Of a stretch of DNA of 63,892 nt, positions 24,934-33,758 are shown in pieces. The notes below the pieces were generated by a model. It saw nothing but the letters and a program-made list of their open reading frames with translations, was not told where the DNA came from and ran no database searches. The stretch covers positions 16,307 through 80,198 of the forward strand of contig JAQUVQ010000007.1 of NCBI GenBank assembly GCA_028693285.1, read 5' to 3'. Each line of letters starts with the position of its first letter. Positions within the stretch are counted from its first letter, which is position 1. Source of the stretch: Smithellaceae bacterium (GTDB lineage Bacteria; Desulfobacterota; Syntrophia; Syntrophales; Smithellaceae). The position numbers and the translations under genes are program-made.

Positions 24934-25104
24934 ATTTCCTCCCTGATGAGATGATTTTCGTTTCAAAGCCTAAAACGCCTTCCTTGCGCCTGATTTTGCC
25001 AACCGGCTGTTTTTTATACCAGCGGCCCGGAAAAAGCAAATAATCCTGATTGAATACCGGACCAAATTGTGTTTAGAAGCATCAACGCCATAAAGGAACG
25101 TGTC

Positions 25105-26679
25105 ATGAACCAGCCATCCAGTCCGGTCGAGATTGATTTCAATTCCGAATTCCAGCGGGCGATTTCGCTCATGGAGGATACGCAGAAGCATATCCTGATC
25201 ACCGGCCGGGCGGGCACGGGAAAGTCAACCCTGCTTAAGTATTTCCGCGACACCACGTCAAAAAAGGCGGTGATTCTGGCGCCGACCGGCGTGGCGGCGG
25301 TCAATGTCGAAGGCCAGACGATCCATTCCTTTTTTCATTTCAAGCCGAATGTGACGCCGGCGTCCATCAAGCGCAGGAAAAAGGCGGAAAAGGACAGGCT
25401 TACGCTCTATCAAAAGCTGACCACCATCGTCATTGACGAAATTTCGATGGTGCGCGCCGATCTGCTGGACTGCGTCGATAAATTTCTGCGCTTCAACGGC
25501 CCCAGCGAAAAAAAGCCTTTTGGCGGCGTGCAGATGATTTTTATCGGCGATCTGTATCAGTTGCCGCCGGTCGTCTCATCGGCGGAGCGCGAGATTTTCA
25601 AAAACCATTACCCGACGCCCTATTTTTTCAGCGCAAAAGTCTTTGAGGCGCTGGACATCGAGTATGTCGAGCTGGAAAAAGTTTACCGGCAGAAGGACGA
25701 CGAGTTTGTCCGTCTGCTCAACACCATCCGCAACCGCTCCGTGACGGATGACGATCTGGCCAAATTCAATTCTCGCTGCGACCCGTTTTTCGAAGCGCCT
25801 TCAGGATCCTTTTACCTGGCCCTCACCAGCACCAACGACCTGGCCGACACGATCAATGAAAAGCGGCTGGCCGAACTGCCGGGAAAAATCTGGAAAGCCA
25901 AAGGACAAATCGAAGGCGATTTCGGAAAGGAATATCTGCCGACCGCGGTGGATTTGAAACTGAAAAAAAACGCGCAGATCATGATGCTCAACAACGACTC
26001 TTTCGGCCAGTGGATCAACGGCACCATCGGAAAAATCCGCAAATTCGAAAAGGACGACGAAGGAGACGACGTGATCGTGGCTGAACTGGACAACGGCGAT
26101 ACGGCGCGCATCTCGCCCTATACCTGGAAAATCTACCGGTTTTTCATCAAAGATGAAGAGCTTCGCTCGGAGGAGGTCGGATCGTTCCGGCAGTACCCGG
26201 TGCGCCTGGCCTTTGCCGTCACCATTCACAAAAGTCAGGGAAAAACCTTTGAAAACGTGGTGATCGACGTGGGGCGGGGCACTTTTGCCCACGGGCAGAT
26301 GTATGTGGCGCTGTCGCGCTGCACGACCCTCGACGGCATTGTCCTCAAGAAGCCTCTTCAAAAAAGCCACATTCTGATGGACTGGCGCGTGGTGAAATTT
26401 CTCACCAATCTCCAGTACGCCCGGGCCGCCAAAACCCTCAGCCGCGAGGATAAAATAAAATGGATCGAAGAGGCGATTGCTGAAAAGAAAGACATCGAAA
26501 TCCTTTACCTCAAGAGTCAGGACGAAAAATCGCGCCGGACGGTGAGGCCCCTGTTCGTGGGCAAAATGGAGTACAAGGGCTATCCCTACCTGGGCCTCGA
26601 AGCGATCTGCCTGGAGCGGCGGGAAAAAAGAATTTTCAACGTGGATAAAATTCTGGAAATCGGAGCGGAAAAGCGGTAG
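25105..26679 (+). CDS. Pif1-like helicase with C-terminal WYL-like domain
   Basis: A 524-residue superfamily-1B helicase of the Pif1/RecD2 type. Walker A GRAGTGKST (34-42), TGVAAVNVEGQTIHSFF (motif Ia), DEISM (motif II, about 112), GDLYQLPPV (motif III) and the late AFAVTIHKSQGKTFENV with YVALSRCTTLDGI (motifs V-VI) are all present. Residues about 460-520 resemble a WYL ligand-binding domain (IEILYLKSQDEKSRRTVRPL ... YPYLGLEAICLERREKRIFNVDKI), found in regulators of DNA damage and phage defence. AAGGA precedes the ATG at 25105. It stands alone and may act in genome maintenance. Confidence 0.9.
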   Translation: MNQPSSPVEIDFNSEFQRAISLMEDTQKHILITGRAGTGKSTLLKYFRDTTSKKAVILAPTGVAAVNVEGQTIHSFFHFKPNVTPASIKRRKKAEKDRLTLYQKLTTIVIDEISMVRADLLDCVDKFLRFNGPSEKKPFGGVQMIFIGDLYQLPPVVSSAEREIFKNHYPTPYFFSAKVFEALDIEYVELEKVYRQKDDEFVRLLNTIRNRSVTDDDLAKFNSRCDPFFEAPSGSFYLALTSTNDLADTINEKRLAELPGKIWKAKGQIEGDFGKEYLPTAVDLKLKKNAQIMMLNNDSFGQWINGTIGKIRKFEKDDEGDDVIVAELDNGDTARISPYTWKIYRFFIKDEELRSEEVGSFRQYPVRLAFAVTIHKSQGKTFENVVIDVGRGTFAHGQMYVALSRCTTLDGIVLKKPLQKSHILMDWRVVKFLTNLQYARAAKTLSREDKIKWIEEAIAEKKDIEILYLKSQDEKSRRTVRPLFVGKMEYKGYPYLGLEAICLERREKRIFNVDKILEIGAEKR

Positions 26680-26727
26680 CATCCGGCACTTTTTTTTCAA
26701 GACGGCCGACGTCCCGGGGAACGCACC

Positions 26728-29178
26728 ATGGCAAAACAGATTTTCATCGTCGATGACAACCCCAACAACCTTTATCTGCTGGCCAGCATTTTGAAGAGCC
26801 GGGGATGGAGCGTCCGTGAGGCGGGAAACGGCAAAGACGCCCTGGACGCCATCCGGGTTCAGCCGCCGGACCTGATCGTCTCGGATATTCTGATGCCCGT
26901 CATGGACGGCTACGCCCTGTGCCGGGAATGCAAGGCGGACCCGAAGCTGAAATCCATCCCTTTCGTCTTTTATACCGCCACCTATACCGAACCGAAGGAC
27001 GAGGACTTTGCCCTGAGCCTCGGCGCGGACCGATTTCTGCTCAAGCCCCAGGAGCCGGAAATCCTGACCGGCATCCTGGAGGAGTTCCTGCACGAGGGAA
27101 AAGCCGCCCCGCCCGAAGCATCCTCACCCCTTGGGGAAGACATGGAGTTTTTCCGTCGGCACAATGAGGCTCTTTTCCGCAAGCTCGAAAAGAAAATGCA
27201 GGACCTGGAAGCCGCCAACCGGGAGCTCCGCATGCTGGAAGAAATCTACCGGCAGAGTTTTGAGCATGTCACCGATGTCATTTTTACCGTGGACGCCGGC
27301 CTCAGGATCATCAGCATTTCTCCGAGCGTGGAGAAAGCGCTGGGATACAAACCGCGGGAATTCATCGGCCGGTCCATTCGGGACCTTGGATATCTCTTCG
27401 CGGCGGATTCGATGGAAACGGCCCTGGAACACATCGGCCTGGTTCTGCAGGGGACAGCCCTTCCGGCGACCATTTACGAATTCAGGGCCAGAGACGGGGC
27501 GGCAAAGTTCGGCGAAGTCAGCGGTTCTCCCATTACCCGCGATGGAAAAGTGGCCGGTCTGGTTGCGGTTGCCCGGGACATCACCGAGCGCAGACTGGCG
27601 GAGCAGAAGCTGCGGGAAAATGAAAAGCGATACAAACTCCTGACGGAAAAAATGACGGATATCGTCTGGATTTCGGACATGAATCTGAAGACGCTCTACG
27701 TGACGCCCTCCGTCCAGAGCGTGTTGGGATTCAGCCAGGAAGAACGGATGCACCAGGCGGTCGAACAGCAAATCACGCCGGAGTCTCTCTCCCGCGGACT
27801 GGAAGCCATGGCGGCGGAGCTCGCCCTGGAAAAACAGGCCCTGGGGGATCCGACCCGGCTGGCGACGCTGCTCCTGGAATATTATCACAAGGACGGCTCC
27901 ACCCGCTGGATGGAGACCATCATCAGCGGGCTTCGCGACGATCAGGGAGTCCTGACCGGACTTCACGGCGTTTCGAGGGATGTCACCAAACGCAAAAAAG
28001 CGGAAGAGGAAAAGCAAAAGCTGGAGGAGCGGCTGCACCGGGCGGAAAAGATGGAGGCTCTGGGAAAGCTGGCCGGAGGCGTGGCGCATGATCTGAACAA
28101 TGTTTTGGGGGTTCTGTCCGGCTATTCGGAACTGCTTCTGCTGGAGCTTCCCGAAGATCACAAAGCCAGAAAAAACGTGGAGAAGATCCTCCAGTCCACG
28201 GAAAAGGGAGCGGTGATCATACAGGATCTGCTCACGCTGGCCCGGCGGGGAGTTGCCGTGTCGGACATCGTGAACCTCAATCGGATCGTTGACGGTTTTC
28301 TTAAAACCCCCTTTTTTGAAAAAATAAAAAACGACCATCCGCGGATAACCTTCCGGGCGGAGTGCGACCCCCGTCTTCTGAACATCAAAGGCTCAGCCGT
28401 TCATCTGGAAAAAGCCCTGATCAACCTGGTGTCCAACGCGGCGGAGGCCATTGCCGAGGCGGGCGAGATTGTTATCCGCACGGAAAACCGTTACGTGGAC
28501 AGAATCCTGATCAGCCATGAAGAAGTTCAGGAGGGGGATTACGTCCTGCTGATCGTTTCAGATACGGGCATGGGAATTCCGGCAGAGCATCGGGAGAAGA
28601 TCTTTGAGCCGTTTTTCACCAAAAAGACGATGGGATGGAGCGGAACGGGGCTCGGCCTGCCGATTGTCTGGGGAACCGTAAAGGACCAGAACGGGTATAT
28701 TGACCTTCAAACGAAGGAGGGGAAAGGAACAACCTTCATCCTCTACTTCCCCGTAACCAGAGAGGAGGCGGCGCTGCCGCAGCAAAGGAAGCCGCTGGAG
28801 GACTACCGGGGCGGCGGGGAACGGATTCTGGTTGTGGATGACATTGCCGAGCAGCGGGAAATCGCTTCCAGTCTGCTGATGAAACTGGGCTATGAGGTCG
28901 AGACGGCTTCCGGCGGAGAAGAGGCGGTAAAATTCCTTCAGGAGAAGGAGGTGGATCTGGTTCTGCTGGATATGATCATGTCTCCGGGGCCGGACGGTCT
29001 GGAAACCTACCGGAAAATCCGCGACATCGACCCGCGGCAGAAAACGATTCTGGTCAGCGGATTTTCCGAAACCGAACGGGTGCTGACGGCGCAGCGGCTG
29101 GGCGCGGGCGCCTACGTAAAAAAACCCTACGTCATGGAAACCATCGGCCTCGCGATCCGGCATGAGCTGAAGCGGTAA
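26728..29178 (+). CDS. hybrid sensor histidine kinase (REC-PAS-PAS-HisKA-HATPase-REC)
   Basis: An 816-residue cytoplasmic hybrid kinase with no transmembrane segment. An N-terminal receiver (Asp53 in [10 protein letters not shown]) is followed by a coiled coil, two PAS domains (about 175-290 and 300-425), HisKA with [11 protein letters not shown] (His454), HATPase with DTGMGIP and GTGLGLP, and a C-terminal receiver ([14 protein letters not shown]). The order suits a signal-integrating phosphorelay in which the first receiver gates the kinase. The output partner is not encoded nearby. It follows the helicase gene by 48 bases and precedes the lexA region convergently. Confidence 0.93.
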   Translation: MAKQIFIVDDNPNNLYLLASILKSRGWSVREAGNGKDALDAIRVQPPDLIVSDILMPVMDGYALCRECKADPKLKSIPFVFYTATYTEPKDEDFALSLGADRFLLKPQEPEILTGILEEFLHEGKAAPPEASSPLGEDMEFFRRHNEALFRKLEKKMQDLEAANRELRMLEEIYRQSFEHVTDVIFTVDAGLRIISISPSVEKALGYKPREFIGRSIRDLGYLFAADSMETALEHIGLVLQGTALPATIYEFRARDGAAKFGEVSGSPITRDGKVAGLVAVARDITERRLAEQKLRENEKRYKLLTEKMTDIVWISDMNLKTLYVTPSVQSVLGFSQEERMHQAVEQQITPESLSRGLEAMAAELALEKQALGDPTRLATLLLEYYHKDGSTRWMETIISGLRDDQGVLTGLHGVSRDVTKRKKAEEEKQKLEERLHRAEKMEALGKLAGGVAHDLNNVLGVLSGYSELLLLELPEDHKARKNVEKILQSTEKGAVIIQDLLTLARRGVAVSDIVNLNRIVDGFLKTPFFEKIKNDHPRITFRAECDPRLLNIKGSAVHLEKALINLVSNAAEAIAEAGEIVIRTENRYVDRILISHEEVQEGDYVLLIVSDTGMGIPAEHREKIFEPFFTKKTMGWSGTGLGLPIVWGTVKDQNGYIDLQTKEGKGTTFILYFPVTREEAALPQQRKPLEDYRGGGERILVVDDIAEQREIASSLLMKLGYEVETASGGEEAVKFLQEKEVDLVLLDMIMSPGPDGLETYRKIRDIDPRQKTILVSGFSETERVLTAQRLGAGAYVKKPYVMETIGLAIRHELKR

Positions 29179-29214
29179 GACGGCAAAAGGCGGTCTTCAC
29201 CCTTTGCTGCGCAG

Positions 29215-29442
29215 CTATTTCATAAAAATTGATCCGACAATCGGCGCGAAATAAAAGGCGGACAGGATCAACGCCACGGCGCCCGCCGCGGAAATCAGCC
29301 GGTCGATTTCCGCCATGGTCGGGCCGCGGCCTGTTTTCGGTGTTTTGCGCATTGCCGCCGCAAACGATTTCCGACTCAACGCGACGCTTCGATGGCCGTT
29401 CCCGCCGCAGGGCCATCCGGAAACACTGATGATCGCACGCAT
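29215..29442 (-). CDS. small single-pass membrane protein downstream of lexA
   Basis: A 75-residue protein starting 28 bases after the lexA stop, with GGAG at good distance from its ATG. The N-terminal half is basic and low in known motifs. The C-terminal third is a hydrophobic helix (ISAAGAVALILSAFYFAPIVGSIF). It should be transcribed from the LexA-controlled promoter. In other bacteria small membrane proteins beside lexA (YneA, SidA) block division during the SOS response. That role here is an analogy, not a sequence match. A start at a later Met (29352 region) is possible. Confidence 0.45.
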   Translation of the reverse strand: MRAIISVSGWPCGGNGHRSVALSRKSFAAAMRKTPKTGRGPTMAEIDRLISAAGAVALILSAFYFAPIVGSIFMK

Positions 29443-29470
29443 CCTGATTGCTCCATTTTTTTGATCCGGG

Positions 29471-30058
29471 TTACATCAGATATTTTCTGACGGAGGCGGT
29501 GATCACGCCGCCTATTTTGAGTTCTTCTTTGGGACAAATCGCAGCATAAGCCGGGTTGGCGGCCTCCAGAACAACTTTTCCGCCCCGCCGGCGGAAATAT
29601 TTCATGGTCCACTGGCCGTCGACTTCGGCCAGAACGATGTCGCCGTTCCGGGGCGTTCGCTCCCGCTCGACCACGACCAGGTCTCCCTCCATAATGCCCG
29701 CGCCGATCATCGAGTCTCCCGTGACTCTGAGCAGAAAAGAAGATTCGGGTCTGGTCACGAGATACTCGTCCATGGACAGAACATCCCGAGGGATTTCCTC
29801 CGCCGACGCGGGAATCCCGGCGGCCACATTGCCGACCAGGGGAATGCCGAAGGAAACGCCCGACAGCTTGAGAAATCCCTGCGCGTCTTTATCCAGAATG
29901 CCTTTTTCGATCAGCTTCTCGATCCAGTAAGAAACGACGCTCTTGGACCGCACCTCAAAGAGATCCATCATCTCGGCGTACGTGGGCATGCGCTTCTGCC
30001 GGCGGTAAAACGACACCAGGCTCTGTTCGACGGATTTTATGTCGCGGACTTTTTTCAT
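29471..30058 (-). CDS. lexA: LexA repressor
   Basis: LexA represses the SOS regulon and cleaves itself when RecA is activated. The 195-residue protein has an N-terminal winged helix-turn-helix (TYAEMMDLFEVRSKSVVSYW), the cleavage site Ala80-Gly81 (NVAAGIPA), the catalytic Ser116 (TGDSM) and Lys153 (TMKYF). The HTH differs noticeably from that of enterobacterial LexA. The start at 30058 is required because the predicted promoter lies immediately upstream; the longer in-frame Met at 30094 sits at its -35 box. With the -10 at 30066-30071, the transcript would begin at or next to the ATG, so lexA is probably leaderless. Confidence 0.93.
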   Translation of the reverse strand: MKKVRDIKSVEQSLVSFYRRQKRMPTYAEMMDLFEVRSKSVVSYWIEKLIEKGILDKDAQGFLKLSGVSFGIPLVGNVAAGIPASAEEIPRDVLSMDEYLVTRPESSFLLRVTGDSMIGAGIMEGDLVVVERERTPRNGDIVLAEVDGQWTMKYFRRRGGKVVLEAANPAYAAICPKEELKIGGVITASVRKYLM

Positions 30059-30065
30059 GGCCCGT

Positions 30066-30094
30066 CTTATATAGAACGCACGTTCTATTGTCAA
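30066..30094 (-). promoter_or_regulatory. lexA promoter with embedded LexA operator
   Basis: Read leftwards: TTGACA (30089-30094), a 17-bp spacer, TATAAG (30066-30071). The spacer holds TAGAACGTGCGTTCTA (30072-30087), a GAAC-N4-GTTC operator of the Bacillus/actinobacterial type. Repressor bound there would cover both promoter boxes, giving autoregulation. Confidence 0.85.
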
Positions 30095-30110
30095 GTGTTT
30101 TTTTAACCGT

Positions 30111-30158
30111 AGAAAACGGTTTGCATCACCCTTGCGGGCGGCAAGACCGTTCTCTGCT
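30111..30158. repeat. diverged GAACGGT-family palindrome
   Basis: AGAAAACGGT and ACCGTTCTCTGCT flank a 25-base insertion. The arms match the palindromes at 6414, 22015 and 37114. It lies between the lexA promoter and the SBP stop codon. Confidence 0.4.
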
Positions 30159-30178
30159 AAAGGCTCGAATATGCCAGC

Positions 30179-31906
30179 TTATCTCGTCATCGTGTATTTC
30201 TGTTCGTCTTTGGGAACGTACCACCGGATGAAGTTGTGGCCGATGCCGGCAGGCGCCGGCTCTATGCCGCGAACGCGGTTCGAAATGATGATTAAATCGT
30301 CGGGAACATACAAAAAAGTGTAAGGCTGATCCTCGGCCAGGATTTCCTGAAAACGGTCGTAGTATTTCTTCCGTTCGGCCCGGTTGAAGGTGCTTCTGCC
30401 TTTCTCCAGCATCTCGTCGGCTTCGGGATTCCCATAGGAAACAAAGTTGAGCTCTTCCGGCGCGGTTTTGCCGGAGTGCCACACGTCATAGGCGTCCGGG
30501 TCCGGCGGAATGGTCCAGCCAAGAATCACCGCGTCAAAGCGCCGCTTGTTGATGAAATGAGTGACAAACGCCGACCATTCCAGAACGCGGATTTTCGCAG
30601 CAATGCCGACTTCTGCAAGCTGCCGCTGAATGATCTCCGCGCATTTCTGGCGGGTCTCATTGCCCTGATTGGTCAGAATTTCAAATTCAAAGGACCGGCC
30701 GTCTCTGTCGAGTACCCCGTCGCTGTTCGCGTCCGCCCATCCGGCCTGCTTCAGGAGTTCGCGCGCTTTGGCCGGGTCATAGTGGTAGATCTTCACTTTG
30801 TCGTTGCATGCCCAGGTGCCCGGCTTGTAAGGCCCCGTCGCCGGCTTGCCCAGTCCCAGCAGCACTCCGCTGATGATTTCGTCTTTATTGATGGCGTGGG
30901 ATATGGCCTGCCGCACGCGCCGGTCCGCAAAAAGCGGGTTTTTCAAATTGTAGCCCAGGTACGTGTAGGCAAACGCCAGATAGCGGTATTTGTTGAAATT
31001 CTGCCGAAACAGGTTGTTTTCCGTCTGCCGCGTGTACTGCAGCGGCGTGAGCCCCATCATGCCGATATTCTGCGCGCGAAGCTCCAGAAACATGGTGGCG
31101 GTATCAGGAATGATCCGCGTAATCCGGCCGTCCAGACAGGGGCGCCCCTCGAAATAATCCTCGTTGGACGCCAGAACGATTTTCTGACCCGGCACCCATT
31201 CCTTGAAGCGGTAGGGACCGGTCCCGACGGGGTGGCGCGAAAGAGGGCTTTGCGCAATGTCTTTTCCCGCCAGCAGGTGCCGGGGCATCACCGCAGAAGA
31301 CCAACTGATCAAAGCGGGCGCGAAAGGCTTGTCGTAGGTGACGCGAAAGGTGTGGTCGTCCAGAACCAGAGCCTTTTTGACTTTCTGAAAATCCCCGGCA
31401 TACGCGGTGGGTGTTTTGGGATCCACCGTCACCTGATAGGTGTACAGAACGTCGGCGGCGGTAAAGGGCCGGCCGTCGTGCCACCGGACGCCTTTTCGCA
31501 GGTGGAAGGTGATCGACAGACCATCCGGCGAAATCTCCCAGGATTCGGCCAGATCACCGACGATATTCATATTTTTATCATACTTGACCAAACCGTTGAA
31601 AACCATGCCGCCCACGGCGTGCGACGCCGAGTCGGAGGCCAGAAGCGGAATCAGGTTGCTGGCGTCCCCGATATCGCCCCGTACCAGGATATCGCCGTAG
31701 GCGGGCGGCTTGTCCCCTTTGGAACCGGCGCTTCCCGTCTGCGGCGTCCGGTCGCACGCGGCGGCTGCCAGCAGCAAAAGGACCAGTACGAAATGAAAAA
31801 TCCTGGCGGCAGAAGGCCTGGCATCTTTGATTCTGAGGCCGAAGCGGTCCAGGGAATGAAGTTCAACGCCCCTGTCAAAACGGGAGAAAGAGGCGTTCGT
31901 TTTCAT
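30179..31906 (-). CDS. orphan peptide/oligopeptide ABC substrate-binding lipoprotein
   Basis: A family-5 (DppA/OppA/NikA-like) solute-binding protein, about 575 residues. A hydrophobic export segment ends in a lipobox LAAAAC (Cys51), preceded by an unusually long basic N-terminus of about 35 residues. Family blocks include AESWEISPDGLSITFHLRKG, RWHDGRPFTAADVLYT and the HPVGTGPYRFKEW region. It should bind peptides or similar solutes on the periplasmic side. No permease or ATPase gene is adjacent, so it must use a transporter encoded elsewhere or act as a sensor. The start at 31906 has AGGA upstream; other Met codons at 31924 and 31966 are possible. Confidence 0.9.
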   Translation of the reverse strand: MKTNASFSRFDRGVELHSLDRFGLRIKDARPSAARIFHFVLVLLLLAAAACDRTPQTGSAGSKGDKPPAYGDILVRGDIGDASNLIPLLASDSASHAVGGMVFNGLVKYDKNMNIVGDLAESWEISPDGLSITFHLRKGVRWHDGRPFTAADVLYTYQVTVDPKTPTAYAGDFQKVKKALVLDDHTFRVTYDKPFAPALISWSSAVMPRHLLAGKDIAQSPLSRHPVGTGPYRFKEWVPGQKIVLASNEDYFEGRPCLDGRITRIIPDTATMFLELRAQNIGMMGLTPLQYTRQTENNLFRQNFNKYRYLAFAYTYLGYNLKNPLFADRRVRQAISHAINKDEIISGVLLGLGKPATGPYKPGTWACNDKVKIYHYDPAKARELLKQAGWADANSDGVLDRDGRSFEFEILTNQGNETRQKCAEIIQRQLAEVGIAAKIRVLEWSAFVTHFINKRRFDAVILGWTIPPDPDAYDVWHSGKTAPEELNFVSYGNPEADEMLEKGRSTFNRAERKKYYDRFQEILAEDQPYTFLYVPDDLIIISNRVRGIEPAPAGIGHNFIRWYVPKDEQKYTMTR

Positions 31907-32085
31907 ATTCGATATCCTGCGCATGGCGCAATACATAGCCCAGGAAGCAAGTCTTTGCAATATCATTTACTCTTTCGCGCCTCCCCCGGCCGCCGGTTCA
32001 TCCGCCGCAATTAATCCTCGCTTTTTCAGAAAATCTGTGAACAGACTTTTCGTGAAGACAAAGAAACCATCGAGGGCAGAGGATC

Positions 32086-32733
32086 ATGAAAGTCAAAACG
32101 CAGGAGCTGTTTAATTTTTATTCACACTTTGCCGGAGCGGTGGCCGCCGTCGTCGGGACCGTCTATCTGGCCATGGCCGCCAGTGATTCGGCCTCCGGCC
32201 TGGTCACCGCGCTGATTTACGGAATATCCGTTGTTTTTCTTTTTTCCGCGAGCACGCTCTACCATGCCTTCAAAAAAGAGGAAAATGAACTGTCCTTCTG
32301 GAGAAAAATGGACCGGCTGGCCATTTTTTTCATGATTGCCGGAACCTTTACACCCATCTGTTATTTTTGTCTGGAGGATCCCTACAGATGGTGGATGATA
32401 GCCTTCCAGTGGGGGCTGGTGGGTGTCGGCGTCATTTCGCAGATTTTTTTTCCGGGGGCGCCCAGAAAAATCTACGCGATTATTTATCTGTCCATGGGCT
32501 GGTCCGCGCTTTTCACGATCAAGCAAATGCTGTCCAATATGTCCTCTTCCCAGGCCGTCCTCCTCGTTTCAGGCGGCATTGCCTTTACACTGGGCGCCGT
32601 TATCTATGCCGTCAAAAAGCCAAGAATGATTCCGGGTGTTTTCAGTTTTCATGAACTTTTTCACATCATGGTCCTGATCGGCGGCGTTTTGCATTACGCC
32701 ATGATCTACGGCGTTTATTCCCGTCCCGTTTAA
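32086..32733 (+). CDS. trhA: TrhA/hemolysin III family membrane protein
   Basis: A 215-residue protein with seven hydrophobic helices of the hemolysin III/PAQR superfamily. The family's metal-site residues are visible: SASTLYHAF in the second helix region, and FHELFHIMVLIGGVLHYAMI near the end (HxxxH pattern). Bacterial members affect membrane-lipid homeostasis and are putative metal-dependent hydrolases; the hemolysin name is historical. Its stop is 2 bases before the start of the hydrolase gene, suggesting co-expression. Confidence 0.92.
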   Translation: MKVKTQELFNFYSHFAGAVAAVVGTVYLAMAASDSASGLVTALIYGISVVFLFSASTLYHAFKKEENELSFWRKMDRLAIFFMIAGTFTPICYFCLEDPYRWWMIAFQWGLVGVGVISQIFFPGAPRKIYAIIYLSMGWSALFTIKQMLSNMSSSQAVLLVSGGIAFTLGAVIYAVKKPRMIPGVFSFHELFHIMVLIGGVLHYAMIYGVYSRPV

Positions 32734-32735
32734 CC

Positions 32736-33635
32736 ATGAGCACGGTTCCTTCTCCCGCGCAACCCGGACGTCAAACGGATCTGCTCCTGGCGGAGGAACT
32801 GAAATTATTTCTTCAGGATTACGAAAAAAATTATAAGGCGGGCGAGAGCAAACCTCCGGATATCGGAATGCCTTTTTTTCTGCGCGCGCCCGGGTCCGAC
32901 ACCGGCGTACTGCTCATTCACGGACTGATGGCGGCGCCGGCGGAAGTCCGCGAGTGGGCGGAATTTCTGCACGCCAGGGGTATGACGGTTTACGCGCCCC
33001 GGCTTGCCGGCCACGGAACATCCGCAAAAGACCTCTTGGTTCGCGATTATTCGGACTGGCTGAATTCGGTTGATCGCGGCCACGCCATTCTCAAAACCTG
33101 CTGCCGTAGAATCCTGGTGGCCGGTTTCTCCACCGGCGCCGGCCTCGCGCTGCAATCCGCCATCGGGAAACCCCATGATTTTGAAGCGGTCATTGCCGTC
33201 AGCGCGCCGCTCCGGTTCAAGAGTTTTTCATCAAGGTTTGCCGAGCTTCTGCATGGCTTTAATCTTTGCTGCTCTCATGTCGGCCTGAACCGCCTTGCGG
33301 TGGAATTCGTCAAAAACGACGCGGACAATCCCCACATCAATTATCTCCTCTGTCCGGTCAGCTCTTTTGTTCAGGTCAAAAAGCTGATGCGGAGCGTCCG
33401 GCGGAGGCTGGCTGACATTCAAATTCCGGCGCTGATCCTCCAGGGCCGGCACGACCCCAAGGTTGCTCCGGAAAGCGGGCCCGCCATCTTTCAGCGCCTG
33501 GGCGCGCATCAGAAGCGTTTCGCCTGGATTGATTTCAACCGGCACGGCATTGTCCTCGGCCCCGCCGCACGGGAAGTTTTCCATGAAGTGGAGTCGTTCC
33601 TGAACGACTGCCGCCTGACGGGTTCCTCGAAGTAA
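32736..33635 (+). CDS. alpha/beta hydrolase (carboxylesterase-like)
   Basis: A 299-residue serine hydrolase. The oxyanion HG pair is in LLIHGLMAAPAE (62-63), the nucleophile elbow is GFSTGA (Ser132), the acidic residue lies in LQGRHDPKVAPES, and the catalytic His in FNRHGIVLGPAA. It resembles monoacylglycerol-lipase or carboxylesterase types acting on short esters. There is no signal peptide. It starts 2 bases after trhA, so the two are likely co-translated, and a shared role in membrane-lipid turnover is plausible. Confidence 0.88.
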   Translation: MSTVPSPAQPGRQTDLLLAEELKLFLQDYEKNYKAGESKPPDIGMPFFLRAPGSDTGVLLIHGLMAAPAEVREWAEFLHARGMTVYAPRLAGHGTSAKDLLVRDYSDWLNSVDRGHAILKTCCRRILVAGFSTGAGLALQSAIGKPHDFEAVIAVSAPLRFKSFSSRFAELLHGFNLCCSHVGLNRLAVEFVKNDADNPHINYLLCPVSSFVQVKKLMRSVRRRLADIQIPALILQGRHDPKVAPESGPAIFQRLGAHQKRFAWIDFNRHGIVLGPAAREVFHEVESFLNDCRLTGSSK

Positions 33636-33758
33636 TCCGCGTTTTGCTTCCGTGGCGGTCGTTTGACGCAAGCTTCTTTTAAATAATCATTTTGACCGGA
33701 TGCTTATTCCGTTGTAAGATGCGCCTCAAAAACACGATAGTGTCAGTCGAATCCATTT

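Noticed and set aside
30059..30094. Twelve-residue N-terminal extension of LexA
   Set aside because: It would begin at the -35 box of the lexA promoter, upstream of the transcription start.
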